Below, in pieces: positions 63,847 to 64,000 of a stretch of DNA of 64,000 bases (positions are counted from its first letter, which is position 1; every line of letters begins with the position of its first letter). Origin of the DNA: Roseihalotalea indica (GTDB lineage Bacteria > Bacteroidota > Bacteroidia > Cytophagales > Cyclobacteriaceae); contig NZ_JAINFL010000008.1 of NCBI RefSeq assembly GCF_022458895.1, positions 186,001-250,000 of the forward strand, written 5' to 3'. The position numbers and the translations under genes are program-made. Below the pieces are notes generated by a model that was not told the origin of the DNA, made no database searches, and saw only the letters and a list, made by a program, of their open reading frames with translations.

Positions 63847-64000
63847 TCAAAGCGTATAATAAGGTTCATGTTCGTGCTCGTGGATGCGAATGGCACCTTC
63901 CTGGGTGAGGGTGTGCAGAATGCGTAAGGCGCGGCGGCGGGAAATATTGACTATTTGCATAAACTGCTTGAGGGTAATGCGTTCGTTGCGTTCCAGAAAA
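63847..64000 (-). CDS. C-terminal winged-helix segment of a truncated gene
   Basis: Translated by hand from the right edge to TGA at 63847-63849: 50 residues with LERNERITLKQFMQIVNIS, RRRALRILHTLTQEGAIRI and the tail HEHEHEPYYTL. It forms a winged helix-turn-helix of about 45 residues. The rest lies beyond the window, so the protein (regulator, ATP-binding or Fic-type) cannot be named. Confidence 0.7.
   Translation of the reverse strand, partial: FLERNERITLKQFMQIVNISRRRALRILHTLTQEGAIRIHEHEHEPYYTL

Noticed and set aside
1..64000. Insertion sequence, prophage or integrative element
   Set aside because: No transposase, integrase, phage structural gene or tRNA-type attachment site was recognised in the window.

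Overview
The window looks like a chromosome segment of a free-living, probably marine member of the Bacteroidota, most likely Cytophagales. The reasons are a type A Por-secretion (T9SS) C-terminal sorting domain, a large family of 800-residue FtsX/MacB-type permeases, a coaX / outer-membrane protein / TPR / lptC / CNNM-CBS / PPIase gene order, general lack of Shine-Dalgarno sequences, and TAnnTTTG-like promoter boxes. The genus is not determined. No rRNA, tRNA, CRISPR array, transposase or prophage gene was recognised.

Layout. 1-3509: 3'-truncated SWIM/SNF2 helicase on the minus strand. 3776-24437: eight tandem plus-strand FtsX-like permease genes with no ATPase gene among them. They appear to form two sets of four, each headed by a sigma-54-like promoter (3714-3729 and 14369-14384) with matching upstream direct repeats. 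A small four-helix-bundle gene sits between permeases 3 and 4 inside the arms of an intergenic palindrome. 24474-28813: a T9SS cargo protein, a GH20-like hydrolase and a membrane metallophosphoesterase. 28867-36978: a minus-strand envelope and housekeeping cluster (PPIase, CNNM/CBS protein, small membrane protein, LptC, TPR protein, outer-membrane barrel, CoaX). 37202-45015: NhaD antiporter, recF (convergent overlap), pdhA, a TPR membrane protein, ribH, aspartate kinase, DUF2911 and DUF721 proteins. 45106-47866: an enolase-superfamily protein and a CPA1 antiporter. 48090-55017: a TetR regulator and a TolC / adaptor / RND pump operon that share a palindromic operator-like site. 55100-57052: a GH30-like hydrolase. 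57131-61000: an accessory insert with a decayed Rpn-type nuclease tail and an AT-rich SIR2-domain gene of 1023 codons, flanked by inverted repeats of about 120 bp. 61094-63438: two secreted sugar enzymes (isomerase/epimerase and Gfo/Idh/MocA). 63847-64000: end of a winged-helix protein.

Two features stand out. First, many intergenic gaps hold imperfect long palindromes built from a few degenerate word families. In some places these reach into coding ends or create false upstream starts. Second, two genes (four-helix-bundle and SIR2) each sit in the loop of such a palindrome, like cargo between matched arms. The SIR2 gene resembles the DSR/SIR2 class of anti-phage NADases and is the best candidate for an undescribed defence cassette. 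The permease array with its inferred RpoN control is the second main point of interest. All comparisons were made by eye, without database searches.
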